From assembly GCA_023245475.1 (NCBI GenBank), contig JAHFKF010000034.1, positions 1 to 13,604 on the forward strand: DNA of 13,604 bases, in the 5' to 3' direction. The position numbers and the translations under genes were made by a program. How positions within the stretch are numbered: position 1 is the first letter of the stretch; every line of letters begins with the position of its first letter. This document shows positions 12,487-13,604 of this stretch, in pieces. The notes beneath the pieces were generated by a model, which did not search any database, was not told the DNA's origin, and worked only from the letters and a program-made list of their open reading frames with translations. The stretch comes from Candidatus Levyibacteriota bacterium (lineage in GTDB: Bacteria > Patescibacteriota > Microgenomatia > Levybacterales > UBA12049).

Positions 12487-12494
12487 TGAATAAT
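12487..12494. repeat. Right copy of 8-bp direct repeat (TGAATAAT), putative target-site duplication
   Basis: Identical to 12315-12322 and directly adjacent to the end of the right inverted repeat. Confidence 0.7.
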
Positions 12495-12521
12495 GCCTCT
12501 TGCAGTTGCCTTACTCTTCTT

Positions 12522-12560
12522 TGCTATACTGATATTGTCCAGTGTCTGGATAGGAGGGGG
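12522..12560 (+). promoter_or_regulatory. Extended -10 promoter with leader and Shine-Dalgarno for the DUF1761 gene
   Basis: TGC-TATACT (12522-12530) is followed by a leader of about 33 nt containing a strong AGGAGGGGG tract (12552-12560) that ends 10 bp before the ATG at 12571. This is the only gene here that combines its own promoter with a real 5' leader and ribosome-binding site. No clear -35 is seen. Confidence 0.7.
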
Positions 12561-12570
12561 TGAATAATCT

Positions 12571-12993
12571 ATGAACGTTGAAGTTAATTATCTAGCAGTA
12601 CTTCTCGCTGGTGTTGCCAGCATGGTTGTTGGTTTCGTCTGGTATGGCCCAATGTTATTTGCAAAGCCTTGGATGAAGTTAATGGGACATACAGCAGAAA
12701 CAATGAAAAAAGAGCAAGCCAAGATGGGGCAGACTTATGGATTGTCATTCGTACTAGCATTAGTCATGGCCTATGTATTATCCCATGTGATGGCTTTGTC
12801 TGAAAACTTTTTCCATTATCCAGTGTTACAGACGGGACTAACAAGTGCATTTTGCATGTGGTTTGGATTTGTTATGCCAGTGCAAATGACCGATATGCTC
12901 TTTGGCAGTAAGAAGGGGAAGTTATTTTTGATTAATACAGGGTACCAACTGGTTTCGCTTCTTGCGATGGGAATCGTGTTAGGTCTTTTGTAA
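12571..12993 (+). CDS. DUF1761 family small membrane protein
   Basis: A 140-residue, four-helix membrane protein (hydrophobic segments about 7-27, 54-74, 83-103 and 117-140). The pattern fits DUF1761: a first helix ending VGFVWYGPMLF (Trp24, Tyr25, Gly26, Pro27), a KPWMKLMG segment, a charged loop with GQTYGLSF, a third helix centred on WFGFVMP, and a final helix. Family length is typically 130-150 residues, so it appears complete. The function of the family is unknown. The strong Shine-Dalgarno sequence and 10-bp spacing support the start. It is transcribed away from the MITE-like element and the surface cluster, and the following gene begins 54 bp later with its own -10 box. Confidence 0.85.
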   Translation: MNVEVNYLAVLLAGVASMVVGFVWYGPMLFAKPWMKLMGHTAETMKKEQAKMGQTYGLSFVLALVMAYVLSHVMALSENFFHYPVLQTGLTSAFCMWFGFVMPVQMTDMLFGSKKGKLFLINTGYQLVSLLAMGIVLGLL

Positions 12994-13032
12994 GATGCGT
13001 CTAGCACAACAGTTGCAATCAGAAAAACGACC

Positions 13033-13041
13033 TGCTACGCT
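13033..13041 (+). promoter_or_regulatory. Extended -10-like promoter (TGC-TACGCT) for the last gene
   Basis: TACGCT (13036-13041), preceded by TGC, ends 6 bp before the ATG at 13048, the same geometry as the start at 4857. The hexamer is a poorer match to TATAAT than the others. No Shine-Dalgarno sequence precedes the ATG. Confidence 0.5.
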
Positions 13042-13047
13042 AATAGT

Positions 13048-13604
13048 ATGTACAAGCGCATTGTCCTTATTATCGTTGCAATTCTTCTTCTTGGTGGTGT
13101 CGCAGCGTGGTATTACCAAGTCACGCGAAATGGATCAACACCACAGGAAGCAATTAGCAATTCTGTTAAAGAGGCTGTTGTAAAATCAATTAGTATGGTT
13201 TGTGAATCAACCAAAGACGGCAAAACTTCCAAGACATCAATTAAGAATGGTTCGGTTCGTTCAGATATTACCTCTGCAAATCCAGCAGAAGCTGGAAGTA
13301 TTATTCTTAAAGACAAAACCGTCTATATCTGGAATGCACAAAAGCAAGGCTATACCATGAAACTTCCTAAAGACGGAGAGCAGATGTCAGGAGGCGTTCC
13401 GCTAGATTCAATGACACAGCTTGCTGATATGGAACAATTACTTGAAAACAGTGACCAGTCATGTAAACCTGCAATCATCAGCGATGATCTCTTTGTTCCA
13501 CCAACGGATGTCACCTTTATCGATGCTTCTCAGATGCAACCAAGTGGTATGCAATATCCAAGCGTAACGATTGATCCCACGCAGATGCAACAATATATGG
13601 ATCA
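13048..13604 (+). CDS. Membrane-anchored extracytoplasmic protein of unknown function, 3' truncated
   Basis: The frame is open from the ATG at 13048 to the window end (185 complete codons), so the C-terminus is missing. A short basic N-terminus (MYKR) precedes a hydrophobic helix (about residues 5-21), and the rest is probably external. The following domain has strand-like alternation with GKTSKTSIKNGSVRSDIT, then SIILKDKTVYIWNAQKQGYTMKLP, a layout that recalls LolA-like or DUF4412-like lipid-carrier folds, in which a measured signal (conferring ionic or lipid binding) sits in a half-barrel; this is only a resemblance. Two Cys (about residues 52 and 142) could form a disulfide. The last visible part is Met/Gln/Pro-rich (MQPSGMQYP, PTQMQQYM). 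There is no lipobox Cys near the anchor. Confidence 0.75.
   Translation, partial: MYKRIVLIIVAILLLGGVAAWYYQVTRNGSTPQEAISNSVKEAVVKSISMVCESTKDGKTSKTSIKNGSVRSDITSANPAEAGSIILKDKTVYIWNAQKQGYTMKLPKDGEQMSGGVPLDSMTQLADMEQLLENSDQSCKPAIISDDLFVPPTDVTFIDASQMQPSGMQYPSVTIDPTQMQQYMD

Noticed and set aside
13048..13604. Lipoprotein assignment for the last gene
   Set aside because: There is no Cys in a lipobox after the hydrophobic segment (GGVAAWYYQ), so a TM anchor is more likely.

Overview
The window looks like a chromosomal segment of a small-genome, host-associated or syntrophic bacterium, most likely a Patescibacteria/CPR member of the Microgenomates type. This is an inference from several signs: many short secreted or membrane-anchored proteins with Pro-Thr-rich linkers and N-terminal anchors, typical CPR-style families (Gmad2-like, VTT, GT-C glycosyltransferase, Pif1-WYL, TauE/SafE-like plus cupredoxin), moderate-to-low GC, and very compact spacing. 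TGA is used as a normal stop (ends of the genes at 4777 and 6682), so the Gracilibacteria-type recoding does not apply. There are no rRNA, tRNA or CRISPR features.

Layout. 1-756 is the 3' part of a PQQ-type sugar dehydrogenase-like beta-propeller. 776-2325 is a tandem pair of paralogous soluble proteins of unknown family, each with its own identical -10/start block. 2315-3567 (minus strand) carries a membrane-anchored Gmad2-like protein and a VTT/DedA-like membrane protein. 3725-4777 is an orphan two-TM protein preceded by a promoter-like block and a tiny ORF. 4857-6682 is a three-gene, probably copper-handling operon: a DsbD/SafE-like transporter fused to a cupredoxin, a CopZ-like HMA chaperone, and a His-rich membrane-anchored protein. 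6705-8270 is a Pif1-family helicase with a C-terminal WYL domain. 8317-9855 is a GT-C membrane glycosyltransferase. 12271-9921 (minus strand) holds three cell-surface proteins, two with matching N-terminal anchors. 12571-12993 is a DUF1761 protein, and 13048 to the end is a truncated membrane-anchored protein.

The two strongest non-gene observations are as follows. (1) Nearly every promoter-proximal gene has a -10 hexamer (often extended, TGnTATAAT-like) only 6-11 nt before its start codon and no Shine-Dalgarno sequence. This predicts pervasive leaderless or near-leaderless transcription. Clear Shine-Dalgarno sequences appear only at 5908 (inside an operon) and 12571. The rule also relocates the start of the surface protein to 12271. 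(2) Between the divergent promoters at 12311 and 12522 lies a 164-bp MITE-like element with 23-bp imperfect terminal inverted repeats, an exact 8-bp flanking duplication (TGAATAAT), and a nested TGTCAT...ATGACA palindromic repeat.

How the genes may work together: the left part is a mixture of single-gene transcription units. The centre is a metal-trafficking operon spanning cytoplasm, membrane and exterior. The right part is dominated by envelope functions (glycan transfer, anchored adhesin-like proteins).
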